Program-made: the position numbers and the translations under genes
Assembly: GCA_014281115.1 (NCBI GenBank)
Contig: JACONQ010000001.1
Span: forward strand, 992,001-1,056,000
DNA from: Laburnicola sp. R22_1
Lineage: Eukaryota > Ascomycota > Dothideomycetes > Pleosporales > Didymosphaeriaceae
Direction: 5' to 3'
DNA: 64,000 nt
The notes under the pieces: generated by a model
The model's input: the letters and a program-made list of their open reading frames with translations, nothing else
Database searches by the model: none
Told to the model about the DNA's origin: nothing
In this document: positions 35,011-47,070 of the stretch, piece by piece
Layout of the letters: every line of letters starts with the position of its first letter
How positions within the stretch are numbered: position 1 is the stretch's first letter

Positions 35011-37230
35011 TTCACCAAAACGTAGAAGCAGAGGGCGATTCGTGATCTACGACTTAGCTGCTGGTGTGGCGCTGCAAATGATTTAAATCCCAACACGTTG
35101 GCACTTCTTCCCCTGCCCTGTGAAAACCGGCAAATCTTGGCTCATTAGGCAAGGGGCCAAACACTCTATAACGATCGCAAAATCGCAACGTCACAATCAT
35201 GCTGAAGCAAGACAGATTCTCTAAAATGGGACCTGCAGAGTTGCGAGTGATAAGTGCAAATATTCCTGCGGTTTCATGTTGGTTTGGCCCCCACCTGCAT
35301 CTAGGCGCCACGTCGGCCGTGAGGAAAACGAGAAGCCGCATAAGCCCCATGCTTCTTCAATACTCGGGCCTAATAGCAAGATTTTCGGAAAAATGCTCTG
35401 CCGGCATCTCAGATGCAATTGGCATGCCCATGGAAGTCAAATCGCGCCCGAGTAATTCGCGTCCAATGCTTCTTCTCCATGTGTGGACCGCACAAAGATT
35501 TTTCAGAACAATAGCAAATTGATAACACCATTAAATGCATCGTTCGTCCGCGTATTAATAAGTAAGGTTAAATCGACCCAGAGTGAGCAAATAATGGTGT
35601 ACTGCGTGATCTATATTATCATTGAGGGATGCTTTTAGGAATATTCGCCGCAGCACTATAAGAGAGTAACAATCTCTTCCAAATCTGCCTAGCCATTTCC
35701 TTTAATTTCATTCCAGTAGAGACTATCCCTTTGTGAACTAGTGTCTTTAAATACCTTAATAACAAATCAGCCACCTTAGAACGCGGTCTTTCAAATGGTC
35801 GTCTAAGTACGAGCCTCTCCTTCTTATCGTAGACCTGCCCTGTTGCTACTTCACTATGCGTAGCAGCTCTTAAAGTTCCTCCAACAATATTTAAACTCTT
35901 ATATAAATATACTAAGCACTAAGTTTTAGTGCCTCCTGTTTTACCCCTCCCTGTGTATTGTGCGGACTCGAACTAGGTTAGAGTCTCCCACCACGACGAT
36001 CTTTTAAACTTCTTATATAATTAGTAGTAGGAACTTATAGCTTAACCCTCTCCTCGTGCGCAAACGGGGCTGGTAAATTGCATACGTATCTATAAATAGT
36101 AAACATCTGTAGCATTATTCTAAACAGCACGAAGCTGCTCTATAATCCTTACAGTTGTTAAACACCCTCTTGATTATATTCTAAGCTAAATATCCTGGTA
36201 GCTTACGGCTATGGTCATAGTATTGTTAAAAAGTTTTATAAAACAGACTACCTAGTGTAGGAAGAATTGCTAATTATAGCAAATAGTAAAGAAGGGAGAA
36301 GCTGTCCTGGTAGATTACCCTTTCCCACACCTGCATTTTCAGGGAGAACTTTGTAAAATCCGGTAGGGTAGCTAGTCCTAGAGGTTTAGGGTTCTTGGGC
36401 AGGAGTACTTATTAAAAGATAAGGTTGTATGACTGCTCGCGCGAGTCAAAGGGGTAGTTGGTACCCAAGGTTGTGAGATAACAAACCAACCTTGGGAATA
36501 ATTAGGCCTAAGTGAATTTACACAATAGATTAAGAAACAGGTTGAACACGAGGATAAAGTGCCCATACTCGAATTCCTATATACTTGGCCATTGCTGCTC
36601 GTTAGTGAGCACTCGCTGGCAAGCGCTCTTTATAGAGCGGTTATATAATATACCTTAGGTAGGCGCTGAGTATGTTCTACTTGCTGGCCTCAACAAATGA
36701 CAACAAAGGCTTGGGTACAAATCTGGGAACAGCCCTCTTTAGGATCATAGATCCTAATAAACATCCTAAACATCACCTGCCCTAGTAGGCGATACGCCTG
36801 ACTGCGTCCTGTCACATCTCCTTTCTCCGCTTCGAGGATCTAATTTTGAAGTTCTAGGCGGCGCTCATGGCACCTGCTATCGTACTAGCTGAATTTGGGC
36901 CCGTCGGGGTTGCGGAGCCTTTCCACGTTGATTTATTTATTCATTTATTCATATCCGTTTATAATCAACTCAACCTTTTACAGATTATGAGACAAGTAGC
37001 CAAAAATAATAAACTTACCTCTAAGCACGGCGTGCAGAACCTCTTATTTAGGGGCACGGGATGGAAGTACCAAACCACAAGCCCGTAACTTTGATGGAGC
37101 CTCTTGAAATTTGTATAATGATATAGTCCTAAAAGCTTGATCTGCTAAAGAGTTTGCTCTCTCATACCAGATGCTTTGTCCCAACTATATGATTCAATTC
37201 CTGGCGTTTCTGTCGGGGTTTAAACGTAAA
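35011..37230. other. Gene-poor stretch with one LTR-like unit
   Basis: No supported gene. The sequence is of mixed composition. Short opposing frames at 35054-35350 and 35199-35522 overlap and neither resembles a known family. From about 36580 to 36900 there are LTR- or promoter-like features (CTCTTTATAGAGCGGTTATA, CTAATAAACATCCTAAACAT) but no paired repeat or coding region. Confidence 0.5.
35910..36010 (+). repeat. LTR-like unit, least mutated copy
   Basis: The copy outside the island keeps cytosines lost elsewhere: GTGCCTCCTGTTTTACCCCT, GTGTATTGTGCGGACTCGAA and CCACCACGACGATCTTTT. It serves as the best reference for the family and shows that the TATA-rich look of the island copies is partly RIP product. 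Confidence 0.75.
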
Positions 37231-37340
37231 TATGTGTTGTTAAATTATCTACCTAGGGGTAGAACGACAAAGGCTTTCATCTCAAATAACATGATAAAAA
37301 AAGCAGAGCTCCCTGCTTAGTAATCAAAAAGAGCGTAAAC
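37231..37340 (+). repeat. MITE-like unit, best preserved copy
   Basis: Contains CTACCTAGGGGTAGAACGAC, AAAGGCTTTCATCTCAAATA, CATGATAAAAAAAGCAGAGC, CTCCCTGCTTAGTAATCAAA and AAGAGCG. It retains several CA dinucleotides changed to TA in island copies, so it approximates the pre-RIP sequence. It lies 170 bp upstream of the phosphotransferase gene. Confidence 0.8.
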
Positions 37341-37505
37341 GTAAATATTTCGTCTGTACGCATCTGAAAAAAACGCTATTTTAATATACGGCTCCTAGTT
37401 CTTCCGTTCCGGTGCCTATTGCGGGGTCTTCTTTCCTCCGCTGGGTACATGAAATTGTCCAGCACTACAAGCACCAACCCAGCCTTGAAATCTACTCCTG
37501 CGACA

Positions 37506-38382
37506 ATGTCGCTCAAGGTCTCAAAGAAACGAGACTTGAGCCACCTCACTGAGGAGGAAATTGAGAAGCATGCATCCCAAGGTAAGTCCACGAAACAGCG
37601 TACGCGATCCCTGTTCCCGCTAACGGACGCTAGGAATTACTATATTTCACGATTTCGGTGACTCTACTATTAAGCGCTATCCTGACAATACTGTCGTCAA
37701 ATATGGCAAGAACAGTCAATGTCGGCTAGAGTCAGAGGCTGCCGCCCTACGCCTTGCCACGCAACTTGGACTCCCCGCTCCTCGTCTGCATGAAATCAAA
37801 GAAAGCAGTTGTGATGGAAAGGATGGAATCACAATAAGGATGGACTTCATAGAAGGCCAAACACTAGAGTCGGTCTGGCCCATTCTCTCTGTAGAAGAGA
37901 AGCGCGACATCTGCCAACAACTACGTGAAATCCTGGATACGATGCGCAAGGCCGAATGGCCGGGTACACTTATTGGCTCGTGTGATGGAGGTCCTGTGTT
38001 CGACGCTCGGCTTTATGGCGTCAAGATCGGAGGTCCATTCAGCAATGAAGAGGATCTTAACAAATTTATTCTGGACATCCATGATATGACGCCACAGCCA
38101 ATGCGGGACACCCTTGTGAAACACCAGCGAAAAGACCACCGCATTGTATTCGCACATGGAGACTTGCACCAGGGCAATATTATGGTTAAGGCTGGGAAGA
38201 TCACGGGTCTATTAGACTGGGAGTTCGCTGGTTGGTATCCGGAGTACTGGGATTATGTTACGTTTTGTTATATGAGCGGATCACACCGAGATTGGAAGGA
38301 TTATGCAAAGGATATCTTCTCTCAAACATATGATGAGGAGCTCTTGTTTCACCTGGCACTCTCTCGTTTCCAGCGAGGTTAG
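37506..38382 (+). CDS. Aminoglycoside-phosphotransferase-fold (APH) family kinase
   Basis: Small kinase-fold protein of 274 residues from two exons, 37506-37581 and 37634-38382, with a 52 bp intron (GTAAGT, CTAAC branch, CTAG). The N-lobe Lys is probably in NTVVKYG (Lys48). The catalytic loop reads HGDLHQGN at 200-207 and the metal-binding loop LLDWEFAG has Asp220, both intact. Such proteins are very common in filamentous fungi and phosphorylate small molecules; the substrate is unknown. The frame is open upstream to 37419, giving 29 extra residues if an earlier ATG is used; I prefer the MSLKVSKK start, which lies next to the conserved LTEEEI segment. Neighbour genes give no functional hint. 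Confidence 0.9.
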
Positions 38383-38468
38383 ATTACAATGATGATGTCT
38401 TTTTCCAGATAATATCCCAACAACGGTATGTAATTCAGTGCATCAATGGTCCATAGCCCCGGTAGAAA

Positions 38469-38915
38469 CTATCTGAGATGCTCATCCCTTGCGTCCGTAA
38501 CAATTTCCACCATTTTGTCCAACCCCTTGTTCCAGGTCTGTCTAGTTATGTAGCCAGCTTAGACCATTCTCTCCATCGCATCACCGACCCAGTTCTGACA
38601 ATTCCAGTCGTCGACTGTATTGTCGACTGGTGTCTGCGAGATAAAGCTGACTAGCTGAGCTTTAGACATTTGCACCCGCAGCATTCCCAGGTCGGAATGA
38701 CCAACTGTATGCTCGCTGGCGGAGGCATCGTAGCCGTCGATTTCCTCTACTCGATAGTCCCTATTTGATCCTGCTGCGTGGACAATGACAGGTTTGTTTC
38801 CGTCCGCGAACTCGAATGAGAGTAGGGTATGTCGTTTTTCTGTCCAGTCGAGTCCAAAAGCTCCTTTGTAGACGTAAATAGTAGCGGTGATTGTTGTAGG
38901 AGCATTCTCGGCCAT
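38469..38915 (-). CDS. Small fungal hypothetical protein with premature stop
   Basis: The frame starts MAENAPTTITATIYVY at 38915 and stops with TAA at 38559-38561 after 118 residues. Translation in the same frame continues for 29 more sense codons (AGYITRQTWNKGLDKMVE and on) to a TAG at 38469. The segment DDWNCQNWVGDAMERM just before the stop and the GLDKM segment after it look like one conserved fungal domain (similar small proteins end with such a helix), so I read the TAA as a nonsense change, most simply CAA to TAA. Either the allele is truncated by about 30 residues or it is dead. There is no signal peptide and the function is unknown. It converges with the upstream phosphotransferase gene. 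Confidence 0.65.
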
Positions 38916-39826
38916 GCCGACTAATTATATATAGAAGGCGGTTTCCACGCGAGTAAAGGACTTCAATATCTTACACGTGTCAACGGAATCATCACTTCTA
39001 ATACTTAGGTTACTTACAAGTGAAATGGCTGTAGAAAGGGAGGAAGTTCCAACGCGAATAGATAGAGTTTCGGTACTGAGGTTGGCAATGCGAAATTTGA
39101 GCTGAAGCTTTGTCTTTTTCGTTTTCTGTCCCAGTATGATTTTCTTGCCAGAACTTCATCCATCTTATATTCCATAAGTCTCTTCGCCCCTGGATAGGAC
39201 GGACTCCAAAGCAAGTAAATATCCTGTGTTATCTGCCGCGCGCTAACTTCCAGAAACACTTCGGAGGAAAAGGGCAAATAGGAAAAGGGCAAATCTAACC
39301 CATCTGTTCACGCTGCCAAGAGAACTACGCCACATACACCGTAAACTTTTGAATGCAATATGACCAACGGACCATTGCACTATGGACTAGAGTGAAACAT
39401 CTCCATCCATGCACCGCAGGAGGCAAAGATTTTGTCTAGGTCTAGATCTATCATTAGCTTTTTCCTGAGCTGCCTAGGCGCTGTCGATTTTGTACCATTG
39501 CTGCTTATCCTCGGTTGCTCTCCAGACTTCTATCCTCAACGGTTGCTACCTAAGGTAATCTCTAGATCCAGAAGCCGAATTAGGAGGTAGGCGAAGAAAG
39601 GGAAGGAAAAGTCGCTTGAGGTCTGCATTTTGTTTTATTTCACTTCGCAATTCAGTATAAATGTTAGATAGCGGTAGTGGATATCCTCGTTTAGACGGCT
39701 TAACAAGTGCTGCCGTAGCACCCCGTAAGTGGATCCGATCATGTGGCCATTGGACGCCACACTGTGGCGCACCAACCCAAAAGTTTCCGAGCTATGATGC
39801 TCCGACTTTGCCATTGACTCTCCTCA
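38916..39826. other. Intergenic region upstream of the MRM2-like gene
   Basis: No supported gene. Open frames at 39014-39292 (minus) and from 39661 (plus) lack recognisable content. It should contain the divergent promoters of the small gene at 38915 and the methyltransferase gene. Confidence 0.5.
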
Positions 39827-41150
39827 ATGCTGTCGCGCCGCGTATTCCAGCAACTCACAGACGGTGCGCTTCTTGGTGTGAGCCATTGGTCTGCACCTGC
39901 TTTCTGTGTAGGCATCAAATGCGCTCCTTGCCTGCCTTGCAGAACCAGCAGAGCCTCTAACTTTCGTCACTCCTCTTCTTCGTCTACCAGATGGAAGTCA
40001 CGACAAGGGAAGGACTTCTTTGCCAAAGAAGCACGAGTACAGGGCTTGAAAAGCCGCGCGGCTTTCAAGCTTTTGGAAGTATGCAATATGGGCTGGTGGT
40101 AGAGGGGACTGTTTGCTAATGCGCCGCAAGTTGAATGAGAAGCACAAGCTGTTCAGGCCTGGGCAAACCGTCGTCGACCTCGTATGTCTACTACTTTCTA
40201 CACCATAGAGCGATTAAGAGTACTAACTGACCAATTATAGGGCTACGCGCCAGGCTCATGGTCCCAGGTTCGCACCTTCCGCAGCGCACCCCTCGTACCT
40301 TCTCACACCTGCTCAGGTCGCCGTCAACAGAACAACGCCCGGCGGTCGCGTCGTTGGAATCGACCTGATACCCGCACAACCGCCCCGGGGCGTTTCCACA
40401 ATCCAGGGCAACTTCCTTTCCCCTGAGGTACAAGCCGAAGTGCGAGCCTATGTGCAGGATCCCGACCTCGGCCGCCCTCGGAAACAAGTCTTATCACGTA
40501 AAGATGGTCAAGTCACCGAGGAAGAGCTGGATGAGATGGAAAAGGGGTACATCGATATCGAGCGCCATGCGAATCTAGAGGGCGTCGAGACAGAAACAAT
40601 GGGACAGCCAGGCGAGGAGGAGCAGAAGTCAGAATCGAGACTATCTCTTCGGGAAAGGGACAAGCGCCAGGGACGAGTTGTAGACGTGGTGTTGTCAGAC
40701 ATGTCAGAACCCTGGGACCAGATTACTGGATTTTACAAAAGGAGCTTGAGTGACCCGTATTTCAGGTTGATGAACACATCCGGCATTGCCTTCAAGGACC
40801 ACGCCGGTAGCATGGTAAGCTTCTACATACCCATGTCTAGACAAAAAACTGATCAAGTGAATAGGATCTCTGCATGGCTGGTTTGACCTTTGCATTCGAT
40901 ACAGTACGCACTGGGGGCCATTTCCTCTGCAAATTCTACCAAGGGCCCGAAGACAAGGCGCTCGAAACGAAGCTGAAGCGCTTGTTTGCGAGGGTCCACC
41001 GAGAGAAGCCGGATTCTTCTAGAAGCGTAGGTTCTGCGACCTAAGAGGCTCCAATATCCGCTAATGTAACCGAAGGAGTCAAAAGAAGGGTACTTTGTTG
41101 CGCTGCGGCGCAAAGAAAGCCCAACCAGAGAAGAGGTGTTTCGAGAGTAG
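39827..41150 (+). CDS. MRM2: Mitochondrial rRNA 2'-O-ribose methyltransferase, MRM2/FtsJ type
   Basis: FtsJ-family methyltransferase expected to methylate a uridine 2'-OH in the large mitochondrial rRNA using S-adenosylmethionine. Six exons: 39827-40078, 40131-40181, 40241-40267, 40317-40814, 40865-41026 and 41076-41150. The five introns are 49-59 bp and all joins keep frame, giving 354 residues. The first 55 residues are Arg/Ser-rich and fit a mitochondrial presequence. Motifs in order: SRAAFKLLE with catalytic Lys81, the SAM loop VVDLGYAPGSWSQ at 98-110, LSDMSEP with Asp238, and GGHFLCKF with Lys299; these give the K-D-K core. A charged insert of about 65 residues sits between the SAM loop and the Asp motif, as in fungal members of the family. 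The start choice rests on the presequence; the assignment is firm. Confidence 0.93.
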
Positions 41151-41328
41151 TGCATCGTCTAGGAGCACCCTTTTCGCTGTTCTATGGCCAAGAGAGGATG
41201 CACGGTATATGACGGCAATCCGACACCGACCGTTTCTGCTGTGAGCAGACAAGGGTGGTATGGATTCTGCGGACCGAAAGCATTCCCGCCAGCCGTTGTC
41301 TTGCCCCCGGTTCAAGCCCGGGTGAAAC

Positions 41329-41538
41329 TTGGCCGGTCATCCAGAGAAGATTCGCCGCCTGGGAGAAGCCACGAACATGCGTATGCAGAAATACTTTGTA
41401 CAGCCTCTCTTTACACGTTTGCAGGATTTGGCAGAAGTGACAGTGGGACTCGCACGATTGGACGCCGGAGACGGGTCCGATGAGGAATGTCGCGATCCCA
41501 GTGGGGCCCTGGGCCCACCTCTGGTACCGGCCGCTTGA
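41329..41538 (+). CDS. Possible 3' exon of a small uncharacterised gene
   Basis: An open stretch with a helical, gene-like reading (KIRRLGEATNMRMQKYFVQP then LFTRLQDLAEVTVGLARL and an acidic tail) follows the methyltransferase gene on the same strand. A plausible acceptor (CATCCAG near 41342) could join it to a short upstream exon near 41184 (MAKRGCTVYDGN) through a GTGAGC donor. There is no family match that I recognise, and an opposing frame covers the same bases. Low confidence. Confidence 0.3.
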   Translation: MAGHPEKIRRLGEATNMRMQKYFVQPLFTRLQDLAEVTVGLARLDAGDGSDEECRDPSGALGPPLVPAA

Positions 41539-42216
41539 CCTGCTGTGGCGAAGTTGCTGGAGCATGCGGCTTTAGTATTATACAGACGTACCTATGCGAT
41601 TCCGACGCGCGAGACGCCAGCCGGCGAAATGAGTTGACTGAGTGAGAGGAACAGGCTCACGGTTCAAGGTGCTGCGCGCTCGTTGCCAGACAGAGTGATC
41701 CCGGCTACGGCATTTCATAGGATGCAAGTCAGGGCTGCGTGGACGAGATAGTGGCGATGGCGTCCCACCAGCACAAGGTGGCTGCGGGTACGGAAGCGTC
41801 TTGATGCCTGTATTCTCCGTAGTGGCAGCCAAGCCGACAGGGGCCGTTCCAGGTGCGCTTTGTGCATGCGTCGAGGCGGGCAGCAGCATTTGACGAGGCG
41901 CCGGGTTGTTTCTTGCAGGCGCTTCTGAGCCTCCTCCCGCCGCTGTGTGTGTACATGGAGAGAGACGGTGGGCTGCGTGATGCGGTGCTGGCTGTTGATG
42001 GCGTGGGCGACGGGCGACGGGCGACGGGCGCTGGACAGACAGGGCGGGCGAGGGCACAGCCGGGGGTTTCGCGCGCGAGGGTGGCGCGCTTTCTTCGCTG
42101 CTTTGACCCATCAACCTTATCATCACACCCGCACGTTATTCCTTTCTTTGATCATCGCACCCCCGACCAATCTAAACGGAGCTGTGCGACGTGCCCAATG
42201 CCTGGCAGCGCGCGCC

Positions 42217-43570
42217 ATGGACTACCAAACGTTCAATAGTCCGCAGCACATGGCGCCCTCGTTTGGCGGGCCGTACTCGACGTCTTCAGCACCCTCGCAT
42301 TCCCCGCAGCAGCCGCAACTGCAACTGCCCCAAGATCCACAGGCCCGGCTACAGCACGCAAATCAGCCGTTCCCCTACACGCACTTCGCCAATGGCCAAG
42401 CAGGCGCCTACCCGGCGAGCCTGCCTGGAGCGCACACGGCCGCGGCGAGTGGCGCCGTGATGCAGCCCGGAGGCCTGTCGCAGAGCCAGCTGCACCAGGC
42501 GAGAGGTAAGCGCGCTGCCACAGAGCTGCTCCAGACGTCCCGGCCCGTCGTCCATGCCGTGTCCTGTCCTGTCCTGTCCCGCCCTGGCCTGCCCCGGCCT
42601 GCCCATGACTGCAATGAGAGTGCCTCCAGATGTCCGTGGCCTGCGCTGACGTCCCCTTGAAGCCGCTGCCCTGCAGCAGGGCCACGCGCTGTCGCCCAGC
42701 CCGTACTCGACCGCGCCCTTCGCCCCGGCCCTCGCGTCGCCTGCCCACCCGCAGTTCGCACCGAACCGCCAGACAGCCTCGCCGGCCGCCAGCCAGCACA
42801 GCATCGCCTCGCCGTATGCCACGCCGCAGCAGACGCACTCGCCCAGCGTGAGCGTGCCCGCGCCCTACGCCATGAACCCGCCCCTGAGCCAGCCCGCGCC
42901 CGCCCAACCCATGGCCGCCCAGTCGCCCGCCAGGCCGCTGCCGCTGCCGCAGTCGCCCGTGTCGCCCGTCGCCGCCGCCCGCGAGAAGCAGCGCCTCGAC
43001 ACGCTGTTCGACATCAACCAGGTGCTCATCAAGCAGCTCATGGAGCTGCTCGCCCAGGGCAAGGGCGGCCACATCGGGAAGGAGGAGAGCGACGGGCAGC
43101 CGCAGGCGTCCCCCGAGTACCGCGAGTGAGCATGGCCTTGTTCGTCCCGTCTTGAACCTCAGCTAACACGACGCAGGTGCATGCGCCGACTGCAGGCCAA
43201 CCTCGCCTTCCTAGCCGCGACCGCCGAGCGGCACGCGAAGCCGAACCACAACATGATGCCCGGCCCCGCCATCATGGCAGCGCCCTCAGCGCCGGACGAC
43301 CTCGTCAAGCTGTATGCGAAGCTCCAAAGCCTCTACCCCGGATGGAAAGGCGCCGGCGCCGCGACAAAAGCGTCACCCCCCGGACCGCAGCGACTAAACT
43401 CGACTTCGTCACAGGCCAGCGTACAGAATAGCATGCAACCACCCAACAGCGCCGGTTTGCAAAACAACCTGCAACCTCTCCACAGCGGCGCCATGCCGCC
43501 GAACATGCAACTGGGCAGCAACGCCAACGCCATGTGGGCCATGCAGAATACCCCCCAGCAACAGCAATAA
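42217..43570 (+). CDS. SSXT (SS18/SYT)-like transcription coactivator
   Basis: Gln/Pro/Ser-rich protein of 381 residues from three exons: 42217-42505, 42663-43125 and 43177-43570. Introns are 157 and 51 bp, with CTGAC and CTAAC branches and phases that match. The first 200 residues are low-complexity, with many Pro, Gln and Ser. Residues about 205-272 match the SSXT domain pattern: LFDINQVLIKQLMELLAQGK, then a spacer, then YRECMRRLQANLAFLAATAE, comparable to the conserved N-terminal helix pair of SS18. SS18 is a subunit of SWI/SNF (BAF) chromatin remodellers; a similar nuclear coactivator role in fungi is inference. The C-terminal tail is Asn/Gln/Met-rich. The start MDYQTF is preferred over the longer open frame that begins at 41947. 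Confidence 0.82.
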
Positions 43571-44394
43571 CACGGCTGCACTCTTCATCGCCGTACATGA
43601 CCAGCAAGCATACAACAACACTGTAATTCTATAATGTCCGGGACGCGGCATAGAGCACTCGGTCCACCATTTCTTTTCTAGTTCTCATCAATGACGGCGT
43701 GTACAAAGGCAAGAATTCAGAAGCAAGCATCGGTATCAGAAAACGGACATGGGCGGTCTTTTGGCAGTTTGCGTCTAGGGTGTTTTGGAGGGTCTGGAAC
43801 TCTTTTCCTATATGACTGACTGACTGATCAATTGTAAAGTGTGACCAAGGTTGGGTCACGCTGCGCTAGATACCAATTTGCCCTTGGTTGGCTTACTATG
43901 ATAATGGAGCAATATTTCCCATCACTCTATCGGCATGGCTGTTGGTACTTTCTCTATGTGCTGTGATGTAACAGCAGCAAAGGCGGCAAGACGAGAGCAT
44001 CCCTCCCGATGAACCCTGGACACACGCATGTGCGGACAGCCATAGCAAAACACGAGACGATGTATAGTACCAAAGTCGAGATACTGAAAATGAATATATA
44101 TATATATATAACTTGCTTGCATTGACCCATCGTAGCTGCATCGCACTCATCACTACTTGCCACTAGTTCATGACGTCGTGGTATGTATGTCTCTCTCCAC
44201 CCCACTCCGCCTTGCATCATCAAAGGAACAACGAAAAACTCAAGTCCAAAGAAAACAAAAGCCCACATAAGGAGAGAACCACCCTTCCCCATAGACACAG
44301 AGGGAACACACTGAAAAAGGAAAGCAAACGAACAGGAGAAAATAAGGCTAGAACGAGAACATGGAGGAGGGAAAAGAGGCCGACAAAGAGCGAG
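43571..44394. other. Convergent 3' intergenic region
   Basis: Holds the 3' flanks of two convergent genes. The only feature is a short (TA)n tract at about 44094-44110. Short opposing frames are not supported. Confidence 0.55.
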
Positions 44395-47070
44395 CTACCG
44401 AAAGAGACCCGTCAGTATACTCTCGAGCTTCTGCGCGAGGGGGTCTTCGTCCCGGACCCGTCCATGCTGGTCGAATCTGGGTGGAAGTTCGATGGTAGCC
44501 TCCGACGCATCTGAAGCCGGTGACTCGTCTCTCCGTTTCCTCTTCTCCCTGCCACTGTCACGATCTCGGTCTCGGTCTCGATCCCAATCCCGAGACCTGC
44601 CACCCTCCCGCTCATCCTCCCCCCTCTTCCGCTCAGATGAATGATCTTCCGTGGGAGGAATCTCAAACTCCTGCGGCTGCAAATCGAACGCGACAGACTT
44701 TGCAGACGCAGGTTGCACGGGCTCGGGCGTAAGGGGAGAAGGCAAAGGAGAAGGAGAAGGAGTGTCGGCAACGTTTATATGGTGGTTGGCGTGGTGCGTC
44801 CCTAGACGATCTGAGTGCGGAGTTGCGTTAGCCTGGCTAACTACATGGGCAGGCGAAAGCCTGGGCCCACCACGTGCTTGCATGTGCTCGAGGGAGGGTG
44901 GTTGAGCACTCACATTATCATCCGGGCGGCGGTACCGAGGATCTTGGTGCGCGTAGGGATTGCCGTGTTCCGAGGGTGGCGGTGTGTAGCCAGAGGCTGG
45001 GTGGATGTGGCCGGCGTTCGAAGGAGGGTAATCTGCGGGGTTGTACGGGGGGTAGTTGTTGTTATAGTCTACGGGTTGGGTTGGCGGTGGTGGAAAGTAG
45101 TTTGATTGAGGAAAGTATGAGCCTTCATGGTTGTCCGAGCCTGGGGGAGGACTGTAGCTGCCAGTAGAGTAGGCTGAGTCTTCTTGTCCTGGTGGGTCTC
45201 AGTATGGCGGTTCTTTGTCTGAGGTTTGAGTATACCTACGTTGCCGTTCCTTTTCAGCCTTCTTGCGATCTCGCCGCTTCGCTGCCTCGTGAGCAGCCAG
45301 GCCAGCTACACCAGCAACTGCTGCCGTCTCTGCTGCCTTTTGTGTACGACTTTTGCTCCGGCTTTTGCTTGACCGCCGCCGGCGCCCACCATCCGAGGAA
45401 GACGACGAACTCCGCCCTCGGTGCCTATGGTCTGCCGGGTCGTCATAGTCGTGGGGATGGCGAGAGCGACTCGGAGCGCGGTCGGTATAAATAGGATCAC
45501 CACCGTACTCTACAAGGTCTACGTCACTCGTTGTGCTTCCCCGTCTACCGGGACGTACCGACCTAGATCTAGACCTTGACCTCGACCTCGATCTGGACAA
45601 CTCCTTGGTCTCCTTCTTTGCCTTGTGCCTCTCATACAAACCCGTCACAGCGGCCCCAGTAAGACCTGCAGCTGCGATGGGGACGCCTTGACGAACGCGA
45701 CTATGGCTTCGTTTACCCTTCCGCTCCCTGGATTTGCTGCGTGCCTTCTCAACAAGACCAGCTACTGCGGCGCTAGCAAGGCCGACCTGAGCTGCGCGAC
45801 GATTCCGATGCTCAGGGTCCAAATGCCTGCTCTCTGATCTATCCCTTGAGCCTTCAGTCTTGACCGATTTAGACCGAGCACGAGATCGTGAAGACTTCCT
45901 CCGCCTAGATCTACTTCGGCGCTCTTCCACGACGGCAGTCTGATTCTTGTTCTTTCGGCCGGCAGCGTACGCGAGAGCTCCAATGCCCGCCACTGCAGCG
46001 AGAGTGCCGAGTTTCTTCGTTCTCGACGAAGATCGGCTCCTGCGCCTGCGTCCGCGTTCACGAGAGCTGGACCTGGATCGAGAGCGATTCTTATAGCGGC
46101 TGATGGCCTCTGCACCTACAGCGCCTAGCGCGCCGTAACCGACTGTTTGACGTATGTGGTGGCCTGGATCTTCTCCTTGCCTCTTCCGGCGATGCCTAAT
46201 AAGCTCGGCGGCAGCGATTCCGCCGACGACTCCTTCAGCAAGGTGGCGGCGATGATGGGGACTCGCGTCACGCTCACCCCAGGTATCCTTCTCTTTATGT
46301 ATGTAGACGACGTCGTCGTCGCTGTATGCGTCTCGCTCATGGTAACGGCTGTACTCGCGCTCGTCACGGTAAGCTTCGTCACGACGACCGCCACGGTCAA
46401 TCTCCTTGACTTTGCGCTCGTAATAATAGTCTTCGTCCTGGCGTGGCTCACGGCGAGCGACCTGGCGCTCCTGTGCTACTTCGGAGCGCTCGACCAGCTC
46501 ATAGGACGGTTCCTCTCGCCGGATAATAACCTGTTGCGGAGCAGACTCCTGGAAAATGATGGGTTGTGGTGCTTCGTTGCGGATAATGATGGGCTGGGGC
46601 GCGGGCTGCTCTGGGCGGAAGAATTCGGTGGACCTCGAGTAGCGCTCGAGCTGGTACGGGTCGTGGTGGTGGGGGACTTCGCGCTCGCGCTCCACCTGCC
46701 GTTCGATGCGGTACTCCCTCACAGCCGAGGGCGAGGGCGAGCGTTCTACTTCGCGCTCGATGCGATATTCGCGGATCTCACGACGGGGCGAACAGTCGCG
46801 CTCGATTTCTCGATCGACGTAGCGGTACTCGCGCACGTCACGGTCTCGTTGGTCGTCGTCGCGATCGACGAAATACTCTCGCACCTCTCTGCGCTCCTGG
46901 ACATCGCGGTCGCGCGATCGGTGCACAAGGCGCAACTCCGTGTCGTAGCTGTCTTCTTCTAGGGCTCTATCGGGGATCTTGTAGCGCTTGACCGTTGTGT
47001 AGCTGCGGCCGCCGTGCGAGCCCGTCTCCCAGTCTCGCTCCCGCTCGCGCTCTCTGAATATGGTCGACAT
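44395..47070 (-). CDS. DUF3824-like RS-rich protein
   Basis: 874 residues from two exons, 47070-45240 and 45188-44395, joined by a 51 bp intron (GTAGGT...CCACCAG with a TACTGAG branch). Without that splice the frame meets a TGA at 45199-45201; with it the frame stays open. The N-terminal 270 residues are charged Arg/Glu/Asp repeats (VREYRIEREVERSPSP type). The middle holds several Ala/Gly-rich hydrophobic segments (GVVGGIAAAELIRHRRK, GTLAAVAGIGALAYAAG, VPIAAAGLTGAAVTGLY, AETAAVAGVAGLAAHEA) separated by Ser-Arg repeats; this layout characterises fungal DUF3824 proteins. The C-terminus is Pro/Tyr-rich and disordered with a final helical ...LAQKLESILTGLFR. The function is unknown; RS repeats and Gly/Ala helices suggest protein-protein or membrane association. 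Confidence 0.85.

Noticed and set aside
35910..36010. tRNA or SINE box B (GTTCGAGTCC on the minus strand) in the LTR-like unit
   Set aside because: The flanking bases do not form a T-arm stem, no A box or acceptor stem is visible, and most copies lack the exact motif.
36580..37090. Gag-like start of another retrotransposon (frame from 36867)
   Set aside because: The frame is short, no LTR pair or zinc knuckle was found, and the resemblance is too weak to call.
41285..41325. tRNA-like T-arm (CCCGG TTCAAGC CCGGG)
   Set aside because: The arm is perfect, but no matching acceptor stem, D-arm or anticodon arm can be folded upstream in the right spacing.
44170..44514. 114-codon plus-strand open frame
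   Set aside because: It overlaps the end of the DUF3824-like gene on the other strand, and its low-complexity Lys/Arg content has no family features.
45199..45201. In-frame TGA as a nonsense mutation in the DUF3824-like gene
   Set aside because: A 51 bp intron with GTAGGT donor, TACTGAG branch and CCACCAG acceptor removes it and keeps frame.
46147..46962. 271-codon plus-strand open frame
   Set aside because: It is antisense to the Arg/Asp/Glu repeats of the DUF3824-like gene, whose codons read as Val/Leu/Ser on the other strand.
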